DNA of 64,000 bases from Streptomyces gossypii (GCF_025165795.1 NZ_JAJAGO010000008.1:310001-374000); one strand, 5' to 3'; positions 42,703 through 51,445 are shown, numbered from the stretch's first letter. Notes: generated by a model not told the origin, from the sequence alone. Translations and numbers: made by a program.

Positions 42703-44466
42703 GTGGAACGCAGCACGCATACGAGACGGAAGCGGGCGTCCGGAAACCGACGAGGCGGTGGCCTGCGCCGCGGCCTGCGCGGCGCCAGGCTGGGCGGGGT
42801 GGTTCTGACCGCGGTAGCCGCAATGCTCACCAGCGGGCTCAGCGCCGCCTCGGCCGGCGCCGCGGAGGGCGCCACGAAGGCCGCCGCGAATCTCGTGAAG
42901 AACCCCGGCTTCGAGACCGGGCTCAGCAACTGGACCTGCTCGGGCGGCAGCGGTACCGCCGACTCCACAGCCGCACACAGCGGTTCGAGCGCCCTGAAGG
43001 CCACCCCCGCAGGTCAGGACAACGCCCGGTGCGCCCAAGTCGTCTCCGTACTGCCCAACTCGGACTACGAGCTGAGCGCATGGGTGAAGGGCAGCTATAT
43101 CTATCTCGGCGCCGGCGGCACGGGCACCACGGACGCGACGACATGGACCAGCTCGGCCGCCGACTGGAAGCAGCTCAGGACCACCTTCAGCACCGGGCCC
43201 GACACCACCTCCGTGACCGTCTACACCCACGGCTGGTACGGGCAGCCCGCCTACTTCGCCGACGACGTGAACCTGACCGGGCCGGGCGGCGGTGACCCGG
43301 GCGAGCCGCAGCTCCCGGCGAAGCCGGACGGTCTCGCGGTCGGTACGGTCACCCCCACCTCCGTCGAGCTGTCCTGGACGGCGGTGCAGGACGCGGAGGC
43401 GTACAACGTCTATCAGGACGGCCGGAAGGTGCAGTCCGCACCGGGGTCGACCGCCAAGCTGACCGGGCTCACCCCCTCCACCTCCTACGACTTCCAGGTC
43501 AGCGCGGTCAACGGGGCCGGTGAGTCGGCGAAGTCGGCGACCGTCACCGGGCGCACCTCGGCGGAAGGCGGCGGCGGAGACAACGGGGTGCCCAGGCACG
43601 CCGTCACCGGCTACGTGCAGAACTTCGACAACGGCGCCCGGACGCAGCAGATCAGCGACGTACAGGACGCCTACGACATCATCGCCGTGGCCTTCGCCGA
43701 CTCGACCGCCACTCCGGGCGAGATCGTCTTCAACCTGGACCCGGCGCTGGCTCCCTCGGAAGCCGAGTTCAAGTCGGACATCGCCGCCAAGCAGGCGGCG
43801 GGCAAGTCGGTGATCATCTCCGTCGGCGGTGAGCTGGGCAACGTCTCGATCGCCGACGACGCTTCGGCCACAAGGTTCGCCAACAGCACCTACGCGCTGA
43901 TGCAGGAGTACGGTTTCGACGGCGTCGACATCGACCTCGAACACGGCGTCAACTCCGTCTACCTCAGCAAGGCCCTGCGGCAACTGTCGGCCAAGGCCGG
44001 GCCGGACCTGGTGCTGACGATGGCCCCGCAGACGCTGGACATGCAGTCCACCGGCACCCAGTACTTCCAGCTGGCGCTGAACGTGAAGGACATCCTCACC
44101 GTCGTCAACACGCAGTACTACAACAGTGGTGCGATGCTGGGCTGCGACCAGCAGGTGTACAGCCAGGGCTCGGTGGACTTCCTCACCGCGCTCGCCTGCA
44201 TCCAGCTGGAGGGCGGCCTGGACGCCTCCCAGGTGGGCCTGGGCACCCCGGCCTCGCCGCGTGGCGCGGGCGGCGGCCATGTCAGCCCGTCGGTCGTCAA
44301 CTCGGCGCTGGACTGCCTCGCCAAGGGCACCAACTGCGGCAGGTTCACACCCGCGAAGACGTACCCGGCGCTGCGTGGCGCGATGACCTGGTCCACGAAC
44401 TGGGACGCGCTGAACGGCAACGCCTGGTCGAACGCGGTGGGTCCGCACGTGCACGGCCTGCCGTAG
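42703..44466 (+). CDS. secreted GH18 chitinase with N-terminal binding module and FnIII domain
   Basis: A 587-residue exported endochitinase. Residues 1 to about 52 are a long signal peptide with an Arg-rich start, ending near AASAGAAEG. Residues about 60-195 form a carbohydrate-binding module (NLVKNPGFETGLSNWTC opening), about 205-290 a fibronectin type III domain, and about 300-585 the GH18 barrel, with the catalytic motif DGVDIDLEHG (acid/base Glu413). The GTG at 42703 follows CGGAGG. Regulation by DasR is indicated by the site in its promoter. Three stem-loops follow the gene. It supplies chito-oligosaccharides and lies close to the putative oxidised-chitin genes. Confidence 0.95.
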   Translation: MERSTHTRRKRASGNRRGGGLRRGLRGARLGGVVLTAVAAMLTSGLSAASAGAAEGATKAAANLVKNPGFETGLSNWTCSGGSGTADSTAAHSGSSALKATPAGQDNARCAQVVSVLPNSDYELSAWVKGSYIYLGAGGTGTTDATTWTSSAADWKQLRTTFSTGPDTTSVTVYTHGWYGQPAYFADDVNLTGPGGGDPGEPQLPAKPDGLAVGTVTPTSVELSWTAVQDAEAYNVYQDGRKVQSAPGSTAKLTGLTPSTSYDFQVSAVNGAGESAKSATVTGRTSAEGGGGDNGVPRHAVTGYVQNFDNGARTQQISDVQDAYDIIAVAFADSTATPGEIVFNLDPALAPSEAEFKSDIAAKQAAGKSVIISVGGELGNVSIADDASATRFANSTYALMQEYGFDGVDIDLEHGVNSVYLSKALRQLSAKAGPDLVLTMAPQTLDMQSTGTQYFQLALNVKDILTVVNTQYYNSGAMLGCDQQVYSQGSVDFLTALACIQLEGGLDASQVGLGTPASPRGAGGGHVSPSVVNSALDCLAKGTNCGRFTPAKTYPALRGAMTWSTNWDALNGNAWSNAVGPHVHGLP

Positions 44467-44503
44467 CCCGTCGCTCCCTTCTCACAGAACCAGGAGCCGG
44501 TGC

Positions 44504-44542
44504 CTCCCGGCGGGGCGGGCTGCACCCCCGTCCCGCCGGGAG
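44504..44542 (+). terminator. terminator of the chitinase gene
   Basis: Arms CTCCCGGCGGGGCGGG (44504-44519) and CCCGTCCCGCCGGGAG (44527-44542) pair over 16 bp with one wobble and a 7-nt loop. A further perfect 7-bp stem CCGGACC/GGTCCGG lies at 44550-44571. Confidence 0.8.
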
Positions 44543-44575
44543 ACACCTGCCGGACCCCGTCCCTGGTCCGGCACA

Positions 44576-44623
44576 CCCCGGCCCCGCCTCCCGCTGGACG
44601 CCTCCTGCTGGACGGGGCCGGGG
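44576..44623 (-). terminator. terminator of the Nramp transporter gene
   Basis: Perfect 11-bp arms CCCCGGCCCCG and CGGGGCCGGGG enclose 26 nt, 40 bp downstream of the transporter stop codon on the minus strand. With the chitinase terminators it forms a three-stem insulator between convergent genes. Confidence 0.7.
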
Positions 44624-44663
44624 CCCTTCCCGGAATCAGGTGCGGGCCCGGAGTGCGACTGCC

Positions 44664-45977
44664 TCACCAGGGCAGTTCGCGGACCTGTTCCACGCAGAGC
44701 ACCAGGAAGATGACCGCCGACACCGACAGCACCGTGTTGCTGAGCGGGCCGCTGCGCCATTCGCGCGGTGTACGGCTGGTGTTGAGGAGCCACAGCAGGG
44801 TGGCGGCGAGGAACGGCATGAAGAACGCTCCGAGCACCCCGTAGGCGATGACCAGGCCGAACGGCTCATCCAGCCAGAGCAGCGTCATCGGCGGGAAGGT
44901 GAGCCAGAGGACATAGCCCCGGAACGGGAGCGAGCGCTCCTGCTCCCCGCGCGCGATGGCGTCGACGCTGCCCGCCGCCGAATCCGTCCGCGCCCGTACG
45001 GCCTGGATCCGCCCCACGAAGTCCGCGAAGAGCAGGCTGACTCCGTGCCAGACGCCCACCAGCGAGGAGAAGGAGGCGGCGAAGAAGCCGATGAGGAAGA
45101 GTTTCGCGGTGAAGCCGCCGAAACGGTTCTCCAGGATGTTCCCGAGGTCCAGCAGACCCCGGCCTCCCTCGGTGAGTGAGACGTTACTCGCGTGCAGCAG
45201 CTCGGCACCGATGATCAGCATCGCGACGACGAAGATGCCGGTGGTGACGTACGCCACCCGGTTGTCGAAGCGCATCATCCGCATCCAGCTGGTGTCGGTC
45301 CAGCCCTTCGCGTTGATCCAGTAGCCGTACGCGGCCATGGTGATCGTGCCGCCGACGCCGCCGACCAGTCCCAGGGTGTAGAGCAGCGAGCCGTCCGGAA
45401 GGACCGGGAGCAGGCCCGCGAAGGAGTCGCCGAGGTGAGGCGACACCCGGATCGCCACGAAGACGACGACGACGAACATCAGCCCGACGAGGACCATCAT
45501 GACCTTCTCGACGACCGCGTAGCGGTTGAACCACACGAAGCCCAGACCGGCGAGGCCGGTGGCGATCGCCCAGTACTTCAGGTCGGGACCGCCGGGGAAG
45601 AGGGCCTGGAGCGGCAGCGCGCTGGAGGTCATGGCGGCAGCGCCGTAGATGAAGCCCCAGGTGACGACGTAGATCGCAAAGTAGACGGTGGTCCACGGGC
45701 CGAGGCTGCGCCAGCCGTCCAGCAGGGTGCGGCCGGTGGCCAGGTGCCAGCGGCCCACCGCCTCCGCCAGTGCGATCTTGATGAGACAGCCCAGCACGGC
45801 GGCCCACAACAGGGTGTAACCGAACTTGCTGCCCGCCAGCAGGGTCGAGACCAGGTCGCCCGCGCCGACGCCGGTCGCGGCGACGACGATGCCCGGCCCC
45901 AGATAGCGCCAGGTCGGCTTGCGTACGACGGGCGCGCCCTCGTCCGCGGCGCCGGGTTCGGTGTGCTCCGTAGCCAT
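44664..45977 (-). CDS. Nramp family divalent metal transporter
   Basis: A 437-residue membrane protein with about eleven helices. The start of the transport core reads LGPGIVVAATGVGAGDLVSTLLAGSKFGYTLLW; the canonical DPGN metal motif of helix 1 is replaced by GAGD, and the helix 6 segment (AAYGYWINAKGW) lacks the usual MPHN. Such Nramp-related transporters without canonical metal motifs exist in Actinobacteria, so the substrate may not be Mn2+/Fe2+. The ATG at 45977 follows GGAGG by 6 nt. Monocistronic, between the chitinase and protease genes. Confidence 0.85.
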   Translation of the reverse strand: MATEHTEPGAADEGAPVVRKPTWRYLGPGIVVAATGVGAGDLVSTLLAGSKFGYTLLWAAVLGCLIKIALAEAVGRWHLATGRTLLDGWRSLGPWTTVYFAIYVVTWGFIYGAAAMTSSALPLQALFPGGPDLKYWAIATGLAGLGFVWFNRYAVVEKVMMVLVGLMFVVVVFVAIRVSPHLGDSFAGLLPVLPDGSLLYTLGLVGGVGGTITMAAYGYWINAKGWTDTSWMRMMRFDNRVAYVTTGIFVVAMLIIGAELLHASNVSLTEGGRGLLDLGNILENRFGGFTAKLFLIGFFAASFSSLVGVWHGVSLLFADFVGRIQAVRARTDSAAGSVDAIARGEQERSLPFRGYVLWLTFPPMTLLWLDEPFGLVIAYGVLGAFFMPFLAATLLWLLNTSRTPREWRSGPLSNTVLSVSAVIFLVLCVEQVRELPW

Positions 45978-46125
45978 GTCCGGCCTCCGCGCTCTTGCCC
46001 ATTGATGCTCGGCGAATGAAACAGGCAGGGGGTGGTCGCGCACAAGGGTGTGCGGGGACCGTAATCCGGGGGGCTGAACTGGAGCGGAGGTCCCGGGCAC
46101 GGGAGCCCGGAACCTCCGCATCCGG

Positions 46126-46995
46126 TTATGGCTTGGGCAGCTCACACTCGGGAAGGCTGAGATCGATCTTGTTCCCGGTGCCTATGCAGTCCGCGAGGAG
46201 ATACGTCTGCTGGGCGTACCCGATGCCCCGGTGGACGGTGACGTTGCCGTTCTCGTCCACCTCGCACGGGTTGTTCAGGGTGCACCGCTGACCGCTCTCG
46301 TTGAGGGTGTTGTTCACCCCGACGACCTTGCCGGTGGCGTCGTCCACGAGCGGTGACCCGGAGGTGCCGCCGATGATGCGGCAGGGGGAGGTGTAGCGGA
46401 TGGAGTCCTCCATCGTCCACCCGGCCTCCCGCAACTGGTGGGCGAAGCCGTCGATCTGGCAGCTGTAGGTCTGCTTCCAGTATCCGGAGACGACGGTGAC
46501 ATCGGTGCCCGCGGTCGGGTGCTCGGGTGCGATGTCGAGCGGCTGGACGCCGTGCTCGGCCTCGATCTCCGCGTAGGTGGTGTTGAGTTCGTACAGGGAC
46601 ATGTCGGTCTTGGTCATCGTCCCGTACGCGACCTTTGTCGCCCGGAGGGTGCCGAGGTCGTTCGCCCGGGCGCCGAGCAGGGTGAAGGTGCGGCTGGAGG
46701 GCTGGTCGGTGATGACCGTGCCCGGGCCCGGCATGCCGCTCTCCAGACAGTGGCCGTTGGAGAGCACCAGCGCGGGATCGTCGGGCTCGGACTGGGGCAC
46801 CCGTACGACGGAGCCGGAGCAGTTGCTCAGCGCCACCGTCCCGGCGAAGTCCGGTGTCGCCTTGGGCTGTTGCGCGGAGTCCGCGCCGGCCTCCGCCTGG
46901 GGGCCGGTGGCCGCGGCGGGGGTCGCGGCGATGCCCGTGAAGGCGGCGGCTCCGAGGAGCGCGGCCGTCAGGGCACCGGCGAGAGGTCTTTTCAT
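46126..46995 (-). CDS. secreted trypsin-like serine protease
   Basis: A 289-residue exported protease. Residues 1 to about 30 are a signal peptide (ALTAALLGAAAFTGIAATPAAA). The catalytic His is in LVLSNGHCLES, an Asp candidate is in KTDMSLYELN, and the Ser is in IIGGTSGSPLVDD. Cys are paired-looking (CSG, HC, SC, PC, CTLNNPC, DC, EC), suggesting disulfides. The protein has no obvious pro-domain beyond 25 residues. The leader carries repeated TTCGGTT motifs that may bind a regulator. It is divergent from nothing and ends 149 bp before the Nramp gene start. Confidence 0.88.
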   Translation of the reverse strand: MKRPLAGALTAALLGAAAFTGIAATPAAATGPQAEAGADSAQQPKATPDFAGTVALSNCSGSVVRVPQSEPDDPALVLSNGHCLESGMPGPGTVITDQPSSRTFTLLGARANDLGTLRATKVAYGTMTKTDMSLYELNTTYAEIEAEHGVQPLDIAPEHPTAGTDVTVVSGYWKQTYSCQIDGFAHQLREAGWTMEDSIRYTSPCRIIGGTSGSPLVDDATGKVVGVNNTLNESGQRCTLNNPCEVDENGNVTVHRGIGYAQQTYLLADCIGTGNKIDLSLPECELPKP

Positions 46996-47013
46996 GGGGG
47001 GAGTTCCTCTCTG

Positions 47014-47054
47014 AACCGAAGGTTCGTTCGGTTGACGCACCGCATTGTTCGGTT
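47014..47054 (-). promoter_or_regulatory. triple AACCGAA motif upstream of the protease gene
   Basis: AACCGAA-N6-TTCGGTT (47014-47033) is a perfect inverted repeat. A third TTCGGTT (47048-47054) begins exactly 21 bp after the second, two helical turns away. The cluster starts 19 bp upstream of the protease start codon. It resembles a multimeric operator; the protein is unknown. Confidence 0.45.
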
Positions 47055-47186
47055 CGGGGAGGCAACTGGCAAGAGGGCGTCGAACGCCCGTCGGACGCCC
47101 GCTCGGTCTCCACCGGGCGGCGGCCGTACGGCACTTGGGGGACGCCGTACGGCCGCTGCGGCCCGGCAAGATCTACACGACAGGCC

Positions 47187-48656
47187 CTACACGACCAGGC
47201 TGACCAGCGCGGCGACCGTGAAGCCCGCGACGGAGAGCACGGATTCGAGAACCGTCCACGACTTGAGGGTGTCGCGCTCGGAGATCCCGAAGTACTTCGC
47301 GACGATCCAGAAGCCGCCGTCGTTCACATGCGAGGCGAAGATCGAACCCGCCGAGATCGCCATGATGACCAGCGCGGTGCTCGCCTGCGAGTAGTCGCCC
47401 TCCGCGAGCAGCGGCGCGACGATCCCGGCCGTCGCCACGATCGCGACGGTGGCCGAGCCCTGCGCCACCCGCAGTACCAGCGAGATCAGGTAGGCGAGCA
47501 CGATGACCGGCAGGCCCATGTCATCGAACGTGTCCGCCAGGGCGTCGGCGATTCCGCTGCCCTGGAGGACGGCACCGAAGATCCCGCCCGCGCCGACCAC
47601 CAGCAGGATGTTGCCGACCGGCTTGAGCGAGGCCGTGCAGACGGTCTCCAGCGAGTTGCGGGACCAGCCGCGCCGGATGCCCAGCACATAGAAGGAGAGG
47701 AACAGCGCGATCGTCAGCGCGACGAAGGGGTGGCCCAGGAACTCCACGACCGAGCGGAAGGTGGAGGGATCCAGCGCGATGGAGGAGAAGGTCGCGGCGA
47801 GGATCAGCACCAGCGGCGTACCGATGATGGCGAGGACGGTGCTCACGGACACCGGCTTCTCGGCGGGCTGGACGCCCGAGGCGCGCTGCTCGGCCGCGAT
47901 CGCCTTCCTGGACTCCTCGACGGCCTCGACCATGTCGTGCGGCACGTCGACGAAGATCCGGTTGCCGATCCACGCGGAGTACACCCACGCGGCCACCACG
48001 GCGGGGATGCCGCAGACGACACCCATCAGGATGACCCAGCCGAGGTCCACGTCCAGCAGTCCGGCCGCGGCCACCGGGCCGGGGTGCGGAGGCAGGAAGG
48101 CGTGGGTCATCGAGAGCCCGGCGAGCAGCGGCATCGCGTAGAGCAGAATCGATTTGCCGGAGCGCTTCGCCGCCGCGTACACGATCGGGGCCAGCACGAA
48201 GATGCCGACGTCGAAGAAGACGGGGACACCGAAGATGAGACCCGTCAGCCCCATGGCCAGCGGTGCCCGCTTCTCCCCGAACATGCCGAGGAGCCGGGCG
48301 GAGAGCGCCTCGGCGCCGCCGGAGACCTCCAGGATGGCGCCGAGCATGGTGCCGAGACCGATGATGATCGCGACATGCCCGAGGATGCCGCCCATCCCGG
48401 ATTCGAGCAGCGAGGTCGCGTCGGACTTCTGGACGGTTCCGAAGAGCTCGGTGACCGAGAGACCGGCGGCGAGGCCGACCGCGATGGAGACGGCGAGCAG
48501 CGCCACGAAGGGCTGCAGGCGGACCTTGATGATGAGGAAGAGGAGGACGGCGATACCGAGGACGGCGACGGTCAGCAGACCGGCGGTGCCGTCTATCAGC
48601 AGCAGCAGGCCACCTGTGTGCGGTGGCGCCTCGGGGGACGCAGCGGCTGTCTGCAT
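47187..48656 (-). CDS. GntP family permease (gluconate/aldonate type)
   Basis: A 489-residue proton-coupled permease with about 12-14 helices. Family features include LIIKVRLQPFVALLAVSIAVGL at the start, LTGLIFGVPVFFDVGIFVLAPI, THAFLPPHPGPVAAAG and the C-terminal SHVNDGGFWIVAKYFG. GntP members import gluconate and other aldonates or hydroxy acids. Next to a RidA protein, an IclR regulator, a PfkB kinase, a PLP deaminase and an N-acyl-D-amino-acid deacylase, an acidic amino-sugar such as N-acetyl-glucosaminate is a reasonable substrate, but this is inference. The ATG follows GAGG. Confidence 0.93.
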   Translation of the reverse strand: MQTAAASPEAPPHTGGLLLLIDGTAGLLTVAVLGIAVLLFLIIKVRLQPFVALLAVSIAVGLAAGLSVTELFGTVQKSDATSLLESGMGGILGHVAIIIGLGTMLGAILEVSGGAEALSARLLGMFGEKRAPLAMGLTGLIFGVPVFFDVGIFVLAPIVYAAAKRSGKSILLYAMPLLAGLSMTHAFLPPHPGPVAAAGLLDVDLGWVILMGVVCGIPAVVAAWVYSAWIGNRIFVDVPHDMVEAVEESRKAIAAEQRASGVQPAEKPVSVSTVLAIIGTPLVLILAATFSSIALDPSTFRSVVEFLGHPFVALTIALFLSFYVLGIRRGWSRNSLETVCTASLKPVGNILLVVGAGGIFGAVLQGSGIADALADTFDDMGLPVIVLAYLISLVLRVAQGSATVAIVATAGIVAPLLAEGDYSQASTALVIMAISAGSIFASHVNDGGFWIVAKYFGISERDTLKSWTVLESVLSVAGFTVAALVSLVV

Positions 48657-48776
48657 GCGAAAAACCTCGTTGTTCCGTGCGTGGCCAGGTGTGCGGGCAG
48701 GGGGGATCGCGGCACGGCGCCCCGTGCCGGAGACCGGGGGGGGGAGAGCGCGGGTGCGGAGCCGGGAGCGGGATGG

Positions 48777-48832
48777 GATCAGGGGCGGGGCGGGGTCAGG
48801 GGCGGGGCGGGATCAGGGGCGGGATCAGGCGG
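48777..48832. repeat. G-rich tandem repeat between GntP and RidA genes
   Basis: About three copies of GATCAGGGGCGGGGCGG, the last ones truncated, lie in the 177-bp gap. The plus strand has six or more runs of three to four G separated by 1-3 nt, a potential G-quadruplex; in the minus-strand mRNA it is C-rich. Confidence 0.8.
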
Positions 48833-48833
48833 C

Positions 48834-49244
48834 TCAGCCGAGGACGGCCAGCGCGTCGATCTCGATGAGCAGGCCCGCGGGCAGGCCGACGTAGACGGTG
48901 GTGCGCGCGGCCGGGGGCGCCTGGAGGTCCTGCTCCTCGAAGTAGGCGTTGTAGATCTCGTTCATCTCGGTGAAGTGCGCGGTGTCGGTGAGGTAGACGC
49001 GCAGCATCATCACGTCGTCCCAGCTCGCACCGCCCTCCTGGAGGATGGACGCGACGTTGGCGAAGGTCCGCAGGGTCTGCTCGCGCAGGGTGGGCCCGGC
49101 CGGGGTCGGTGCCTGGCCCTCGACGGCGGGCAGGAAGCCGACCTGGCCCGCGACCTGGAGGATGTTGCCCTTCCGGACGCCGTGCGAGAACTTCGCGGGC
49201 GGTGTGGTGTGGGTGCTGGGAGTGAGTGCCGTCTTGTCGGTCAT
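48834..49244 (-). CDS. RidA family protein (YjgF/YER057c/UK114)
   Basis: A 136-residue RidA homologue. The conserved parts are FSHGVRKGNILQVAGQVG, EQTLRTFANVASILQEGGASWDDVMMLRVYLTD and the C-terminal Arg-containing TTVYVGLPAGLLIEIDALAVL. Canonical RidA hydrolyses reactive enamine/imine intermediates released by PLP-dependent deaminases, which fits the neighbouring deaminase gene; some relatives have other amino-acid deaminase roles. The usual active-site Arg (R105 in E. coli) appears as the Arg in PAARTTVYVG. The ATG follows AGGAA. Confidence 0.9.
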   Translation of the reverse strand: MTDKTALTPSTHTTPPAKFSHGVRKGNILQVAGQVGFLPAVEGQAPTPAGPTLREQTLRTFANVASILQEGGASWDDVMMLRVYLTDTAHFTEMNEIYNAYFEEQDLQAPPAARTTVYVGLPAGLLIEIDALAVLG

Positions 49245-49333
49245 CGTGTGGTTCCTGGCTTCCGTGTGTGCGAAGGGGCTTCGCGGGGGCGGGAGGGCGG
49301 TGAGGGCGAGGGCCTGTCCGGGGTTGCCCCCGG

Positions 49334-50080
49334 TCACCTGGGTTTTCCGGCGTACTCGGCGCTGACGGCCTCGGCCGTACGGCGTACGAGGGGCAGGATG
49401 CTGAGGAGTTCCTCGGCGGTGACCACCACATTGGGCGCGGACACCGACATCGCGGCGATGACCCTGCCGTCGGCGCCCCGGATGGGTGCGCCGACGCAGT
49501 TGATGGACTCCTCGTGGCCACCGAGGTCGGTGGCCCATCCCTGTTCGCGTACCTTCGCCAGCTCGGCGAGGAACGCGGCGGCGTTCGGGGTGGAACGCGC
49601 GGTGTACATGGGGTAGTCGAGACCCTCGGCGACGGAGCGCCGCTCGGACTCCGGAAGATCGGCGAGCAGCAGCTTGGCGACGGCGGCGACGGTGATCGCG
49701 ACGGGCTTGCCGATCCGCGAGTACATCCGGACCGGGTAGCGGCTCTCCACCTTGTCGATGTAGAGGACTTCGTTCTCCTCGTACACGGCGAGGTGCACGG
49801 TGTGGCCGGTCTTCTCGTTGAGCCGGGCCAGATACGGGTGGGCGATCTCCCGTACGTCGAGGTTCTCGATCGCCTCCTGGGCGAGCGCGAACAGGCGTGC
49901 CCCGAGGCGGTAGCGCTGGTCCTGCTGCCGGTGGACGATGCCGTGCTCGTGCAGCGTGCGCAGGAGGCGCAGCGCGGTGGACTTGTGGACGCCGAGCCGC
50001 TGCGAGACCTGCTCCAGATTGGCGGGTCCCTCCGCCAGCAGGGGCAGGATGCTCAGGGCTCGGTCGACGGTCTGACTCAT
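49334..50080 (-). CDS. IclR family transcriptional regulator
   Basis: A 248-residue repressor. The N-terminal winged helix is VDRALSILPLLAEGPANLEQVSQRLGVHKSTALRLLRTL; the effector-binding domain (about 75-245) carries IENLDVREIAHPYLARLNEKTGHTVHLAVYEENEVLYIDKVES and ESINCVGAPIRG. The start overlaps the stop of the PfkB kinase gene (ATGA). The divergent plus-strand catabolic operon has inverted repeats just after its promoter that are the likely binding site. Effectors of IclR regulators in such clusters are often pathway intermediates such as 2-keto-3-deoxygluconate. Confidence 0.93.
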   Translation of the reverse strand: MSQTVDRALSILPLLAEGPANLEQVSQRLGVHKSTALRLLRTLHEHGIVHRQQDQRYRLGARLFALAQEAIENLDVREIAHPYLARLNEKTGHTVHLAVYEENEVLYIDKVESRYPVRMYSRIGKPVAITVAAVAKLLLADLPESERRSVAEGLDYPMYTARSTPNAAAFLAELAKVREQGWATDLGGHEESINCVGAPIRGADGRVIAAMSVSAPNVVVTAEELLSILPLVRRTAEAVSAEYAGKPR

Positions 50081-51249
50081 GTGGCGTTCGCCTTCTCTGT
50101 GGTCCAGCCGGGGCCGAGTCGCAGTGTGCCCCACTCGTCTGGGCTGAGAGCGGCGAGCCGGTCGGCGTGCGCGCGGGCGGGCGGTTCCGCGAGGTCGCCG
50201 GGCACGGTGAGGGCGGCGGCGGCCAGCAGGTGCCCGTGGCGCAGCCGCTGGCGGAGCGGCAGTCCGCGCAGGGTCGCCGAGAGGAATCCGGCGGCGAAGG
50301 CGTCCCCTGCGCCGACGTGCGCCACCACCTCGACCCGGAGGCCGGGCGCGTACACGGTGCGGTCCGGGGCCGGATTCGGGGCGGGCTCCTGGCCCGGCTC
50401 GGTCTGCGGGGTGCTGCCCTGGTCGCGGACGAAGGCGACCGCCCCGGTGGCGCCCTGTTTGACGACCAGTACGTCCGGCTCCGGGAGCGCGGCGCGTATC
50501 GCCTCGGGACCGCCGGTGACACCCCAGGCGGCCTCCGCCTCGTCCTCGCCGACGAACACCAGGTCGCAGCCGCGGGCGAGTTCGAGCAGGACGGCGGGGC
50601 CGGGGTCGGCGGCCTGGTCGCGCCAGAGGGCGACCCGGTAGTTGACGTCGAAGGAGACCAGCGGCCGGTGGCGGCCGTGACGGCGGGCGGTGAGCGTACG
50701 CAGCAGGGCGAGGCAGTCGCCGGAGAGCGCGGGGGTGATGCCGGTGAGGTGCAGGACGCGTCCGGCGAACGCGGCGCCGAGGTCGACCGTACGGGGGGAC
50801 ATGGCGGAGGCGGCTGATCCGGCCCGGTAGTAGGCGACTTCGGCCGTCGTTCCGGCCGGGGGTTCCGCCGAGGGCTCAGGCTGCGGTCCGGGCCGGGCGC
50901 CGGTACCGCCCTCCTCGGCGGGAGCCCCGTCGGCGGACGTCGCCCGTTCGCCGTCGGTACGGAAGTAGACCCCGGTCGGACGGTACGGGTCGCGCTGGAC
51001 GGCCGAGGTGTCCACCCCGGCCGCCGCGATCGTACGGACGAGGTGGTCCCCGAAGCCGTCCGCGCCGACCCGGCTGATCCACCGCGTGGGGTGCCCGGCG
51101 CGGGCGAGGGTGCAGGCGACGTTGGATTCGGCGCCGCCGATGCCGCGTGCGAAGGCCGGCACGTCGGCGAGCCGCCCGGGCCGGGAGGGAAGGAACGTGA
51201 CCATGGACTCGCCCAGGCAGACGGCGTCGACGTGCGGGGTGCTGGTCAC
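50077..51249 (-). CDS. PfkB family carbohydrate kinase (2-keto-3-deoxygluconate kinase-like)
   Basis: A 390-residue ribokinase-type sugar kinase. The start DAVCLGESMVTFLPSRPG is typical of KDG kinases; the substrate region has GGAESNVACTLARAG, and the ATP/anion-hole motif is VGAGDAFAAGFLS with the catalytic Asp. Two Pro/Glu/Ala-rich inserts (about 108-135 and 285-305) lengthen it relative to the usual 310-340 residues. Start is GTG at 51249 after GAGGAG. It overlaps the iclR gene. In the proposed pathway it would form 2-keto-3-deoxy-6-phosphogluconate; a KDPG aldolase is not in the window. Confidence 0.9.
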   Translation of the reverse strand: MTSTPHVDAVCLGESMVTFLPSRPGRLADVPAFARGIGGAESNVACTLARAGHPTRWISRVGADGFGDHLVRTIAAAGVDTSAVQRDPYRPTGVYFRTDGERATSADGAPAEEGGTGARPGPQPEPSAEPPAGTTAEVAYYRAGSAASAMSPRTVDLGAAFAGRVLHLTGITPALSGDCLALLRTLTARRHGRHRPLVSFDVNYRVALWRDQAADPGPAVLLELARGCDLVFVGEDEAEAAWGVTGGPEAIRAALPEPDVLVVKQGATGAVAFVRDQGSTPQTEPGQEPAPNPAPDRTVYAPGLRVEVVAHVGAGDAFAAGFLSATLRGLPLRQRLRHGHLLAAAALTVPGDLAEPPARAHADRLAALSPDEWGTLRLGPGWTTEKANAT

Positions 51250-51373
51250 GATCTGGGTCGCTCCTCAACCTTGGGGGTGGACTGTGCCGAACCCGGTGCC
51301 GTTCCCGGTGCCGCTCCGGCAAGGTCTGCCCGGTCGTGTCGTCCGGCACGGCACTGGTGGACCCTGGTTTTCA

Positions 51374-51403
51374 TTGACCGGGTGTTCGCCGGGATGCTAG
51401 ACA
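51374..51403 (+). promoter_or_regulatory. promoter of the deaminase-deacylase operon
   Basis: TTGACC (51374-51379) and TAGACA (51398-51403) are separated by 18 bp, close to the Streptomyces vegetative consensus. The deaminase start codon is 61 nt further on. Confidence 0.65.
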
Positions 51404-51412
51404 GCAGTAAGC

Positions 51413-51445
51413 GTTATGCGCAATGGCTGTTGCATCATACGCAAC
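51413..51445 (+). promoter_or_regulatory. candidate IclR operator downstream of the promoter
   Basis: GTTGC-ATCATAC-GCAAC (51429-51445) is a perfect inverted repeat; GTTATGCGCAAT (51413-51424) just upstream carries a related half-site. Both contain TTGCG(T/C)AT on the minus strand. They lie immediately after the transcription start expected from the promoter, where bound repressor would block elongation. Confidence 0.6.
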
